Below are positions 1 through 8,738 of a stretch of 11,891 nucleotides of DNA, in pieces. Source of the stretch: Euperipatoides rowelli (Eukaryota > Onychophora > Udeonychophora > Euonychophora > Peripatopsidae). Within the stretch, counting starts at the first letter, position 1; each line of letters starts with the position of its first letter. The position numbers were made by a program, and so were the translations under genes. Where the stretch lies: assembly GCA_003024985.2 (NCBI GenBank), contig PXIH01S0000576.1; one strand, 5' to 3'. The notes below the pieces were generated by a model. The model did no database searches and was not told the origin of the DNA. It saw nothing but the letters and a program-made list of their open reading frames with translations.

Positions 1-175
1 TATGTTATCTACCTTTCCACCAAGTTTCATCCAAATCGGTGATAGTCAAGCCACCACTTTTTCTCAAATTTGGCTCATTTGACATGGAATGACCCAAATG
101 CGGATGACATTATTCACAGTGCCCAATGCCACGCCTTGATAGACGTCAAAGACTTGTGTTCGGAATAAATTTCAA
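1..175. repeat. Interspersed-repeat-like block at the left edge (tentative)
   Basis: This stretch is less AT-rich than its surroundings and reads like a piece of a dispersed repeat cut by the window edge. Positions 72-90 share an 18-base core with 10343-10360 in opposite orientation, differing at about one or two bases, which fits two fragments of one repeat family. The reverse strand has a short open stretch (about 35 codons, ending near 72) that I do not recognise. The repeat assignment is inference from texture plus the internal match. No terminal repeats or target-site duplications are visible. Confidence 0.25.
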
Positions 176-264
176 TTCCATGAATATTTTTTAAAGTTCA
201 ACTGTAGATGATGCTTTTTGAAGCCATTATGCTAAATATAAATAATTTGTATACAGTTTCTGAA

Positions 265-336
265 AATAGATGGAATATGTTTATTTATTTATTTAGCCTA
301 TTTAATAAATAAATAAATAAACATATTCCATCTATT
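265..336. repeat. Perfect 31-bp inverted repeat with a 10-nt loop
   Basis: The arm at 265-295 is the exact reverse complement of 306-336, and the loop is 296-305. Each arm joins a unique part (ATAGATGGAATATG) to a short (TTTA)n tract. A transcript from either strand would fold into a 31-bp hairpin, and the DNA could extrude a cruciform. An uninterrupted stem of this length in decayed intergenic DNA suggests a recent foldback insertion, a small MITE-type element or a palindromic duplication. I see no coding sequence in it. The structure is read directly; its origin is inferred. Confidence 0.9.
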
Positions 337-455
337 GTGTTCTTTCTTTATTACAAAAGAAAAAACATCATTCACACAAATGTGCTATATGTTCACTGCA
401 TCATGTTTGTGATTGGTACTTAATACCCAGGTCTAAACAACATGTGGATGGTTAC

Positions 456-742
456 TGCACTCGCCCCAATTATCCCAAGCTGTGAGAAATTACTGGGTAA
501 AGACATAGGGGTGCAGTTACCCCAGGTTATATGGGGTAAATGCACCCTCTGAGTAAGTTTTATAAAACATTTTTTTACATAACTTGTATGAGTGTAATAG
601 CCATCCCTTTTCCTGGTTGTACACTAAACTTCCGCAGGTTACTTCAGTAAAAAATTAATTTGATACAGGTTGTTTTGGGTGGGCACTACATCTACTCAAA
701 CATGGACTACTGTAAAATGGGGGGGGGGGAGCACTTGCCCCA
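456..742. repeat. Cluster of four 13-mer motifs, two forming a hairpin
   Basis: A motif fitting TGCASTYRCCCCA, or one base off it, occurs at 456-468 (plus), 512-524 (plus), 532-544 (minus) and 730-742 (plus). The second and third copies face each other and form a stem of about 17 bp with one bulge (arms 507-524 and 532-548, loop 525-531). The fourth copy follows a G11 run (719-729), whose upstream AAATGGGG pairs with CCCCATTT at 738-745. Repeated short motifs in both orientations are typical of the subterminal regions of DNA transposons, but protein-binding sites or foldback repeats would also fit. No transposase is seen nearby. Confidence 0.55.
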
Positions 743-1202
743 TTTGACCTTATCTAAAGGTATGAATCAATATTTGATAACTACCTGGAATTCTTTCACA
801 CCCAAGATTCCTAAGTTTCCTAACTAGATAATTTTGTCCCAAAACAAAAAAATGGAAAATTATCCATGCAATAAATATACAGTATAGGCGGGGAAGTCAT
901 AAGTCTACATAGTAATTATTTGCCATAATAAGGCTTACCATCTACAATTGTTTGCAAAACTTTTTTTTTTGTTTTTTAAATCAAATATGAATAATAAACA
1001 AATGTATTTATGATCATGTAATATGTATAATTAATTATTTCAATAACTTTGCAATAAATATTAAAACTATAGCTTGATAGTGTTTTTATTTCAATTTTTT
1101 TTTTTCACTTACTTCAACAAACAATGTGCTGTTGGCTCTTGGTAAATAAAATAATTATGAATTAGATTATTGTTTTTATAAATATAGAATTTCTTATTGC
1201 AG
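743..1202. other. AT-rich non-coding stretch ending in an acceptor-like site
   Basis: No open frame of note is seen here. The stretch contains T-rich runs (961-970 and 1097-1105) and the motif TACAGTATAGGCGGGG at 878-893, which resembles a Tc1/mariner-type terminus beginning at a TA. It ends in a pyrimidine-rich tract and AG (1191-1202) that reads as a splice acceptor for the exon-like block at 1203. Confidence 0.5.
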
Positions 1203-1447
1203 GTGTGTATGCAATAATTGCATTGTAATGCCTACACTAGTGGAAAGTATGTGTTGCCAAGAGGTACAGCCAATTTTGACAAAATTGGAAGCCGCAGAAA
1301 GGATGTCTGTGGCAGCTTTGAGTGTTTGAAGTGGTTTGTTTAGATTTGGATAGCATTCAAACAGCCACATACACCTACTTAGAAGACCATGGACCTGTTA
1401 ATGACCAGCCTATGAACGAGTATGGAACTAAATTTGTAATTATTCGG
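1203..1447 (+). pseudogene. Decayed exon encoding a P2X7-tail-like cysteine-rich zinc module
   Basis: Reading from 1204 gives a CxCxxC motif (codons at 1204, 1210 and 1219), then Met-Pro-Thr, then ESMCCQEV with a double cysteine at 1252-1257. This is the spacing of the zinc-binding ballast module of the P2X7 receptor tail, which also occurs in many soluble invertebrate proteins. That frame hits a stop at 1327-1329. The remainder is found one register over: FEVVCLDLDSIQTATYTYL from 1325, then about 20 more residues to a stop at 1448. A single indel near 1310-1324 therefore breaks the module, and the usual HPGF-type segment before VCLD is missing. The borders look like splice sites: a pyrimidine-rich AG at 1201-1202 and a GTAATT donor-like site at 1447. 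No channel-forming P2X segments are seen, so this was probably not a receptor gene. The family call rests on my recollection of the motif and has not been searched. Confidence 0.7.
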
Positions 1448-1680
1448 TAATTTAGCACTAAAACTTACTTACTTAAATGAAACTAGTAATATGTAGGAGA
1501 ATTTTATTTCATGTTTTTTTTTTTTTTTGACAAATTGTTTTTCAATTTCCTTTTACATCTTGAATACGGCATACATTTTTTTAGCTTAGCTTATATGTTA
1601 ATATGTGATCAAAGGGAAATTTGTAAAATTAGTAATTTTTAAATCCATTTTATGGATTTTATCTTTGTAACTTTCTTTAG

Positions 1681-2531
1681 TAGCAAGCACACAGGAAGAG
1701 GCTAACACCAAATTACTTTTAAATGCATGTGAATCTGCAGCACAGGGTGCAACACACATTGATATAGTTTCACCAGACGCAGATGTATTTGTGTTAGTTG
1801 TCCATCGGTATCCACAGCTATCTCCCAGCACATTATTTCTCGCCGGAAGTGGAAACAAGCATCGAGCGAAATCTCTTGGTAGGGTTTATAATGCAAGTGG
1901 CACTTTAAAGTCAAATGGTCTACCAGGATTTCATGCGTTCTCCGGTGCTGACAACACTGAGAGCTTCTTTGGCAAGTGTTAATTGTCATGCTAGGATATA
2001 TTCACTGAGTCAGATAATATTCTTAATGTGTTTGCAGCACTTGCAAGCACCAGTTCCCTTGAGGATACTATGATCAATATTTTGGCGGCTTATGTGTGCA
2101 GACCTTTTATGGCTGGAACAAAGCTGACGTCCCTTGCCGACCTGCGTTGGTTTGTGTTCCACAAAAAAGGAATTCAAACTGATAATTTACCTCCAACTAA
2201 AGCTGCACTTGTTTAAGCTATTCTTCGAGCGCAACATCAAACAATTATATGGACTGAAGACCCACTCCCACACCCTAGCCATAAACCTCCTGATCAGTTT
2301 GGCTGGGAAAAGGTGGGCGACACTTTTCAGCAAATTACATCAACTATTCCACCAGCACCAGATGTTATTCTGGAACTTGTACAATGTTCATGTAAGAAAA
2401 GCAATTGCTCCACAGCTTGTTGTACATGCAAAGCCAACAACATGCCATGTTTACAATATGAGAATACCTGCCAGAATCCTCATAAAGACCCAGAAATCAA
2501 CGATGACTGTGATGGAGAAACGCATGACTAA
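1681..2531 (+). pseudogene. PIN/FEN-like nuclease plus CXC-domain protein remnant with three in-frame stops
   Basis: About 282 codons run in a single register (codons starting at 1683) with no frameshift, interrupted by TAA at 1980, TAG at 1992 and TAA at 2214, and ending at TAA 2529-2531. The order is TQEEANTK (about 1689), SPDADVFVLVVHRYPQL (about 1770), LPGFHAFSGADNTESFFGK (about 1917), then DLRWFVFHKK (about 2139), LPPTKAAL (about 2190), and finally a cysteine motif CSCKKSNCSTACCTCK followed by two further cysteines (about 2388-2475). The three acidic blocks match the layout of FEN1/XPG-type PIN nucleases (EAEA, ED-D, GCDY). The cysteine motif is of the tesmin/TSO1 CXC type, usually DNA-binding. 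This pairing belongs to a multicopy, transposon-like metazoan family known to me mainly as uncharacterised proteins. The first acidic block reads EEAN, where EEAD is expected, so a likely metal ligand is also lost. The left border is a tandem acceptor (TAGTAG, 1678-1683). An upstream N-terminal part and any start codon are not visible. The copy is almost certainly dead. Confidence 0.85.
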
Positions 2532-2758
2532 ACCTGTGCAGCACATGTAACATCTTACATATTAATTATATATTTATTATATAATGTGCATAGTATATCA
2601 TGTTGTTGTTTTTTGCATTATTATGTTTTACTATATTAACAATTTATTTTATTAAAAATTGGTACATTGTATGTTTTCTGTATGCCATTTGATATATATT
2701 ACTTTACAGTTGTATTTTGCATTATCATGTTTTGCTATACTAACTATACTATTTAATT
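2532..2758. repeat. Non-coding 3' flank with a 30-bp direct repeat
   Basis: Very AT-rich sequence follows the end of the CXC remnant. Positions 2611-2640 and 2715-2744 match at 27 of 30 bases, with an offset of 104, and all three differences are transitions. Similarity outside the 30 bases is weak, so this is either an old tandem duplication or a repeated element. No clear polyadenylation signal or poly(A) tract directly follows the stop, which argues against a simple retrocopy. An ambiguous base lies at 2759, just after the second copy. Confidence 0.6.
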
Positions 2759-2759
2759 N

Positions 2760-3060
2760 AGCCCCAGACATTCCCTACAATATGCAGTTTAAAAAATGAA
2801 AATCGTGTAATTAGAACCGGAGATAATTGCAATTATTTGCTAATGGCCACCCATCTTGATGATGTCATCACCAACCCCCCTGTTACAATTACTGATCTGG
2901 AACCAAAGTTCATTTGATTTAATCAGAAGAGTACACGGAAAACTGTTTGCCCCCCTACTATAATAGTAAATTGCAATAAATGATACTATGCTATAGATAG
3001 CAGAAGCCCGGGCAACCCTGGGCAATTAAAAGCTAACAGCCTAATAAATAAATTAAAAAT
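2760..3060. other. Repeat-textured non-coding block
   Basis: The base composition is less AT-rich than on either side, with C-rich runs (CCCCCC at about 2875 and 2950) and a GCCCGGGC palindrome near 3006. The reverse strand carries an open frame of 61 codons (2840-3025) that I do not recognise and would not call a gene. The block may belong to the same mobile element as the remnants at 1203-2531, but that is a guess from position and texture. Confidence 0.3.
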
Positions 3061-4480
3061 GTATTTCCATTAAAAGCATTACCACTAAAATCTAAAATAC
3101 AAAGTTAATTTTTAACTCAACTTTAGAACTTATAAATATTACAATGCCATTTTTCATAAACACACGTGTCTATTAATAACATTATTAATATTTTAAAATA
3201 TAGCCTAATAGTTCACATTTGCACTAAAAATTGAAAATAATAAAAAGGGTACGATAAGGAAAAAATTTCATAATGTCTTTTTTCATAAAATTAACAAAAT
3301 TACCATTTTAAAAAATATATTTGGATGTAAATATAACCCCTAAGGGTGTGTGAACCAACCTACAGACAGTATATACTGTATGCTTGGACCAAACATTTGA
3401 AGGAATAACCAGATAAGTCAATGATCAAACCATTAATATTTGTCAGCATGTTTTGTATCCCACAAATGACATTTTCTATCAACTACTGTTAAGCTGAGCA
3501 TTTGTATGATTATTGATTTATTGATCAAAAATAATTTAGACCCAGGTATCAATATATTTCTGTTTACAATATTATAATAGGAAACTTTAAAAAATAAATG
3601 TTGGAGATAATAAAAATCTGTTTTCAGTTGAATTTATCTTAATAATAATAATAATAATTGTGAAAAGCCTTAGACCCAAAAGAGAATTGTGGGTGGGAAA
3701 TTCAACTTAACACTAAAACATAACAAATGACTTCTAATACACATACTTTTATATGACACTTTTTTGGTAGTCAAATCTCAAGAGCCTAAATGTCAAAAGC
3801 AGCATTTAATTTTAATCACATGATTGAAAATCATGATTTACAATGCCTAATCCTGCATACATAAAAATGGATAATAGTTGTATGTTTTATAACAGTCCTA
3901 ACCTTATCCCAATCTTACTAACTCTTACTAGGGCAGGCAATAAATAATTATCCCCCAACTCTATGATAATTTAAAATCAATGGGTAGAATAATCTATTGT
4001 TGAAAATTTTTACCCAACTTCTGTCAAACATGCACAGTGTGGTAGTGGAGTTTGAGACTTGCACAATATTTAATACTAGTCAAGCTTGAAACATAGTATG
4101 GGAAAATACATGCTGCTTGTGAAAATTAGGCACTCGTGTCAAATCCACTGAGTTGTATTCAACTCAACGGAGAGCAACTTGTTAAATTTTTATGCCACTG
4201 GATAAATTAGCCACTATTATGTTGCACTGAGTTTTGCACTTGATAGCCAATTAATATTTTTGATAGCTTATAGACCTATTTAAGCTATGGTACATTAAAA
4301 AAAAAAAAAATTAAAGTTTATTTATGAAAAATTAAAAATTACAAAATAAGTTATATTGGCTGGAAATATATGTGTAATGCGATAACAGCAGTCACTTTTT
4401 ATTGAATTGAAGATACCACTTGTTTCATTTACAATAAGTTGAAAAGAGCTCAGTTGTCAAATATTGGCAGCCATATTGCC
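3061..4480. other. AT-rich stretch without recognisable genes
   Basis: No convincing coding sequence appears on either strand. Small features are a perfect 14-bp palindrome ACAGTATATACTGT at 3366-3379, an (AAT)6 microsatellite at 3641-3658, a 10-bp inverted repeat pair at 3626-3635 and 3698-3707, a short TGAGTTG/CAACTCA hairpin near 4150-4168, and an A14 run at 4297-4310. Confidence 0.6.
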
Positions 4481-5705
4481 GTAAAAAAAATGGAAGCAGA
4501 GGCCATCTTAATGAAGAGCACATACAGTAAGTAATCCATACTGATATTTTGGTGGCCGATACTAATTAAACGTACATACATTTAATTAGTAAAGCTTTCA
4601 TTTTTAAATTATATTTATTGGTAGTTATGAAATTAATTGCATGAAGTTTTAGAAGGTTTATTTTACCAAATGGATAAACTTAGAAAATCAGTTAATAACA
4701 ATTAAATTGTCAAAAATTTTACACTGATAAGGAGTACTTACGAGCATGTGTCCTTCACATTCATTAATTTGGTACATACTTTATATAATAAATGACAGCC
4801 ATAGAATGTATAACATATTTTCAAAAAATTTACTGTAGGCTATACGTCCAGCTCAACTACATATAGGACACACAGAAAAATAACATTGATTATTTACTTG
4901 GAAGAGCAGGAGCTTAAAGAGTCATTTCATAGACAATTTAAATAAGATTTTTTTTTTTTAATTACAAGCCAAATAAATTTTAAAAAATTAATAAAACATA
5001 GAAACAATCTAAATTGGCCTTTTTTGTTTTGTTTTGGCTATCTACTATAATATAAGATTGAATGAAGTACAGATAACACGCCATAAGCTGAATAACTGAA
5101 TACATAGAGATTATGCTAAAAATGGTTTATGAATTGTTTTGATCTATTTGGAAGTGTATACCAAAAGTTGTCAATAAAGCATAAGTTTAGGAATGGACAA
5201 AACCTCATCCCTACCCCTTATTTAACAAATGTGCAAAAATCAGACTGTTGTACAAAAGCATGTAATTTATTTTATACATGCCTACAAAATGAAAAAATAT
5301 CTTTAAAAACATCTAATCAAAATCAAGAAAGGGTTTAAATAGTGACTATGGCTTCAAAAGATTTCTAAATATGAACAATTTGAATATTTGTAATTTCCTT
5401 CACTCATCCGATAACATTTGTATTATAAAGAAATAATCAATCACTAAACGTATGCAAAAAATACGGATATAGAATTTGTGAGAAGTTTTTCAATGTTTTT
5501 TATAAAAATAGGTAAAAAAAAATTAATAAAAATGCACATATTTTTGAGAAAACCATAAGGACATTCTGGTAATGAAAATTATTGTTTGGCAATTTACAAT
5601 ATACAATGCATAGCCTACTAGTATTAAAAAGTTACGAAAGTGTAAAAATTGCTGACATTTACAGTATAAATTTAAATGTTGGCTAGTTCTTTACCATATT
5701 GAGTA
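4481..5705. other. AT-rich stretch with a possible tiny first exon and one anonymous 69-codon frame
   Basis: At 4490 an ATG opens 12 codons that run into a perfect GTAAGT donor at 4527-4532. Upstream lie two ATATTG(G)C motifs (4461-4480), and GCCATCTT, which resembles a YY1 element, overlaps the codons. This could be a short 5' exon, but no downstream exon is seen. A frame of 69 codons beginning with ATG at 5129 is unrecognised and of a length expected by chance in such sequence. Nothing else stands out apart from A and T runs. Confidence 0.3.
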
Positions 5706-5712
5706 ATTCCAA

Positions 5713-5981
5713 GCAAGTTATATCGCTGCCTTATTTCAATACTAGGGCATCTTAAAAAAATGTGATTTTAACATATCTACATATTCAATTTCCACACTTT
5801 CGGCACTATTCAGTTCAATAGTCAGATAAGTTGAAATCCTGTTAGAAATATTATTATGGAAGGAATCTTAGTGTAGCTCTAATGCATATCCAATGGCTAA
5901 TAAAATCTTAAACTAAGGTTTCTCAAAACTAGGAATTTTTAAGGTCCTAGTATTGAAATAGGGCAGCGATGTATAAGTTGC
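5713..5981. mobile_element. MITE-like fold-back element with about 36-bp inverted ends
   Basis: The segment 5713-5747 is nearly the reverse complement of 5946-5981. Both arms contain ATCGCTGCCYTATTTCAATA followed by CTAGG, differing at a handful of positions including a 2-base gap near the outer end. Weaker pairing continues inward through a TTAAAAA tract to about 5765 and 5930. The roughly 200-bp interior has no coding potential. A short length, inverted ends and an empty middle are the hallmarks of a non-autonomous DNA transposon. The exact ends and the target-site duplication are not clear, so the superfamily cannot be assigned. Confidence 0.7.
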
Positions 5982-5989
5982 AAAATTGT

Positions 5990-6486
5990 AGATTTTTTTG
6001 ATTTTTTTTTAGGGTCAGATTATAAATCCAACAACATTAAACAATATATTCGTTTCTAGTAACCCATCATTAAAACCTTATTCTTATTCTTGTTTATTTA
6101 CTCCATTTGAAAAAAATAACCAAATATAAATTGTTTCAACAATTCCTCTCAAGATCCTACACAATAAATGTAAATAATATTTACCCTTAATTTTTTTTCC
6201 AGTATTGATAACTGATCAGTATAAATCATATTTTTTATTTCATGTAAAAAAAAATATATTACATAACTCATCTAATCTGAATTTTTGCATTTTGTTATTG
6301 GAAACAAATATTTTTAAGACATAAGATAAGATATAACTAATTTACATAGTTCAGATTATCAAGTTATCTTTATAAATAAAAACAACAAAACAGACACAAC
6401 AATCAAGGATCAAAATTGAAAATAAATAAATGATTAGCAGATTGACATTCAACACAATTCATTAGCTCATAAGCTAATTTTGATGA
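5990..6486. other. AT-rich stretch, nothing recognised
   Basis: I see only homopolymer-rich AT sequence with no open frame, hairpin or repeat strong enough to report on either strand. Confidence 0.6.
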
Positions 6487-6816
6487 AGCATTGTAATTTT
6501 AATTATCATATCACTGGTTTTGGGTTCTGAACTTTCAAGTGTAAACAGGTTAATACACAACATAAAAGATAATGTGAACAATGTTATTTGCATAGATGGT
6601 TTAATTTTAACTCTTCTTCCAACTAGCAAAAAAGTTTCATGTTCAACAGGAAGATCCATCATTTTAAAAAAATATTTTTTTATAAATGGCACTTTGCGAA
6701 GTCAAACAACTATTGTTGAGCATATATTGAGAACAAAGATTTTCAAAACACAAAAGCAAAGTCTAAATATATCAGATGATCAAGTTTTCCTTAGATTTAG
6801 TTTTAGTGAATTATAG
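6487..6816 (+). other. Anonymous open frame of about 109 codons, doubtful
   Basis: This frame lies between a TGA at 6484 and a TAG at 6814 and contains no ATG, so it could only be an internal or terminal exon. A candidate acceptor is TTTCAAG near 6538 or AACAG near 6549. The translation is hydrophilic and rich in Lys, Ile and Ser, with no motif that I recognise. A rough stop-frequency estimate for 70% AT DNA gives about 0.2 such frames by chance per window, so the length is only mildly unusual. The opposite strand is also open over 6474-6692, which weakens the case. Confidence 0.12.
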
Positions 6817-7558
6817 TGTCATAATCTAAAAGGTTTCTGAAAGTAATGTAAATCTGGAAATAAAGTGGATATTGTCAAATAATCAATTTAATTGCTTTAA
6901 AGATCATAAAGTAGCCTTGGATTTATCTTTAGACTTAGGTTGTTTCTATGGAGCTGTTTATCCAAGATGAGATAAGTTTTTTGAAGCATCTTTTACATTG
7001 TTTTATGAAGCAATTTTGATGATATACAGTATATACTCGTTAAATTTTCTTGTAATGGAGTAATCCGCTTAAAGCCATTTTATTTGTTTTGACATCTAAT
7101 TCCTCCGATTGACCAGTTAATGTCTCATAGTGTTGAAATCATAAATATTAACATCTTTGGAAATAATGAAAATTCTTTACTAATCATTTTATATGATGGA
7201 CTTAATGTTAAACTATAATATGTTCCATATAATAAACTGAGGTCACATTCAGTCAAGACAAACAAATCAAAAGTACAGACACATAAATTCCCTGGTTATT
7301 GTTGTCCTTTTCACTGTAATATGAAGATAAACACTGACAACTTCAGCATCATTCCAAATGTTAAGTTTTATAGGATAGAAAATAAAAGTATGTCAAATAT
7401 TTTCTGCAATTATTCAACAGTGCATTAATTATTTCAGTAGGTTTTATATTTTCTAATGGGACAATATACAGTATGTATTGCTTTGCTGATCCCTTAGCAA
7501 TTCAACTGATGAAGTTGACCTCGGAGCCAATAAGTCTTGTGGGTGCTGGCGGATAGCT
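6817..7558. other. AT-rich stretch with a pogo/Tigger-like terminal motif
   Basis: There is no coding sequence I can support. At 7025 the sequence TACAGTATATACTCGTTAAA, followed by AATCCGCTTAAAGCC about 35 bases on, resembles the start of pogo/Tigger elements (CAGT, then TCGTTAA and TTCGCTTA-type blocks) next to a TA target. No matching opposite end was found downstream, so this would be a truncated or solo end. A second TACAGTA lies at 7467-7473. Confidence 0.35.
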
Positions 7559-7699
7559 CTAATTTATAACCATATTCCAATTTCCGTGGTCCAGAACAAA
7601 TTGTCTTGCATCCATGATGTTTAGCCGCTGGCCGCTTAGATGATTCTCAATCTGTTTAAACCATGTTTCTTTGGTGCCACACGTTGAGTTTTCCATGTC
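7559..7699 (-). pseudogene. Possible C-terminal tail of a LINE reverse transcriptase, decayed
   Basis: On the reverse strand, a frame open from 7699 down to a stop at 7559-7561 encodes 46 residues. It includes ETWFKQIENHL, then MDARQFVLDHGNWNMV. The pattern W-x(2)-[QR]-[IV]-E, about 13 residues, A-x(5)-D-x(2)-x-W-x(2)-[VL] is the usual last block of many non-LTR retrotransposon polymerases. Upstream (above 7700) the frame hits a stop, and a neighbouring frame carries further plausible codons, so a frameshift is likely. No catalytic YADD-type polymerase block is present. The stretch is visibly less AT-rich than its flanks, which supports an inserted fragment. The match is to a weakly conserved region and could be coincidental. 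Confidence 0.3.
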
Positions 7700-8596
7700 T
7701 CAGGTTATTGTCTCTGTACAATTTGCCAATACATCATACAATGTTGTCCAACTAGGTCAAAATTTTTAATAATTTGCAGGTAACCAAATCATAGAGAACA
7801 TAAAGTTTAACAAATGAGGGAAATGTTCATACGTACACAAGTTATGAAACAATTTTTGTGGGGTGTACTTAATGTGAACTAATTAATGCATTCACTGTCC
7901 ATAGGTATACCAATTTAAGTAATATCCATGAAGAAGATATGATTGTAGGATTATTATTTGGACTTCTTATCACTTTTTTTTTCTAGTTTTTAGTCTTAGT
8001 TTATTATTTCCTCTTTAGTACATCTGTATGGGATTATTGGCCCAACGATGTTGATTCACCATTTATTAGAGATTTAGGCTACTAAAGGTTTTCAATGAGG
8101 GAACACAAGCACAATATTTTTCCAAAGGTCTAAATTAATTAGTAAAGCATACATCAGGGGTTTTTATAATCCTTCTCTCAGAGCTAAATCCATCGAAACT
8201 AGTTGCAAATGCCTGGAGGAAAATTGTTACATTTTAAAAAAGTTATTTTTTAGTCCGCAAACTACAAATGATTTAAAATAACCTTTGACAATTTTAGATC
8301 AGTCAAATGTTCACACTAAACTAGAACTGTAAATTACACTTATGATAAACTGTGGCTTATATTTACATTGTTCAATATAGGAATGATCCAACACTGCATT
8401 ATCAAATTACCATGTTGTTATGAAATTCCAATGTAATTTTTTTTTTTAATTTGGTATCTTGAAACTAATAACGTTTAAAACATTGTACAATCTTCTTCAA
8501 ATTTAAATAACTTGTGAAATAAGTCTGAAATGGCTTTCAAAAGGTTCCAAACCCCCATAATAATCAAAATATTTTCAACATACAGTATCTTGTTTT
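7700..8596. other. AT-rich stretch, nothing recognised
   Basis: I see no gene on either strand. TACAGTATC at 8581-8589 is another copy of the TACAGTA word scattered through the window. Confidence 0.55.
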
Positions 8597-8738
8597 AGAC
8601 TTCAGATTGCAAAGTCTAGCAATAAAGATTTATTTAATATTAATATCCAAGTAAGTTAATCCAAGATATTTTTTTTCAGATCAAGTATCCTTTTTTTTTT
8701 TTTTGGGGGGGGGAGACTTAAATTGCAAAGTATAGCAG
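8597..8738. repeat. 25-bp direct repeat flanking a T14G9 tract
   Basis: Positions 8597-8621 and 8714-8737 share AGACTT, then TTGCAAAGTMTAGCA, with about three differences, at an offset of about 116. Between them lies a T14G9 tract (8691-8713). The layout suggests an old tandem duplication or a small insertion that duplicated its target. The G run next to a T run is also the type of end left by some retroelements read on the opposite strand. Confidence 0.5.

Noticed and set aside
1203-1447. A P2X receptor channel gene
   Set aside because: Only the tail-type cysteine module is present. No transmembrane segments or extracellular channel domain are seen around it.
1598-1989. Reverse-strand open frames of 86 and 95 codons over 1598-1858 and 1702-1989
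   Set aside because: They are antisense to the clearly recognisable nuclease-like remnant on the plus strand and show no motif of their own.
1980-2216. Alternative genetic code or selenocysteine-type recoding to explain the three stops
   Set aside because: The stops would need to stand for different residues (Trp for TAG; Gln or Lys for TAA), normal CAA and TGG codons are used in the same frame, and the neighbouring module is also broken by a frameshift.
2134-2550. 138-codon plus-strand frame
   Set aside because: It is a shifted reading of the PIN/CXC remnant. The recognised domain residues all lie in the other frame.
2840-3025. 61-codon reverse-strand frame as a gene
   Set aside because: Short, unrecognised, and of a length expected by chance.
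5129-5338. 69-codon frame starting with ATG
   Set aside because: No recognisable domain, no supporting splice or promoter context, and chance length in AT-rich DNA.
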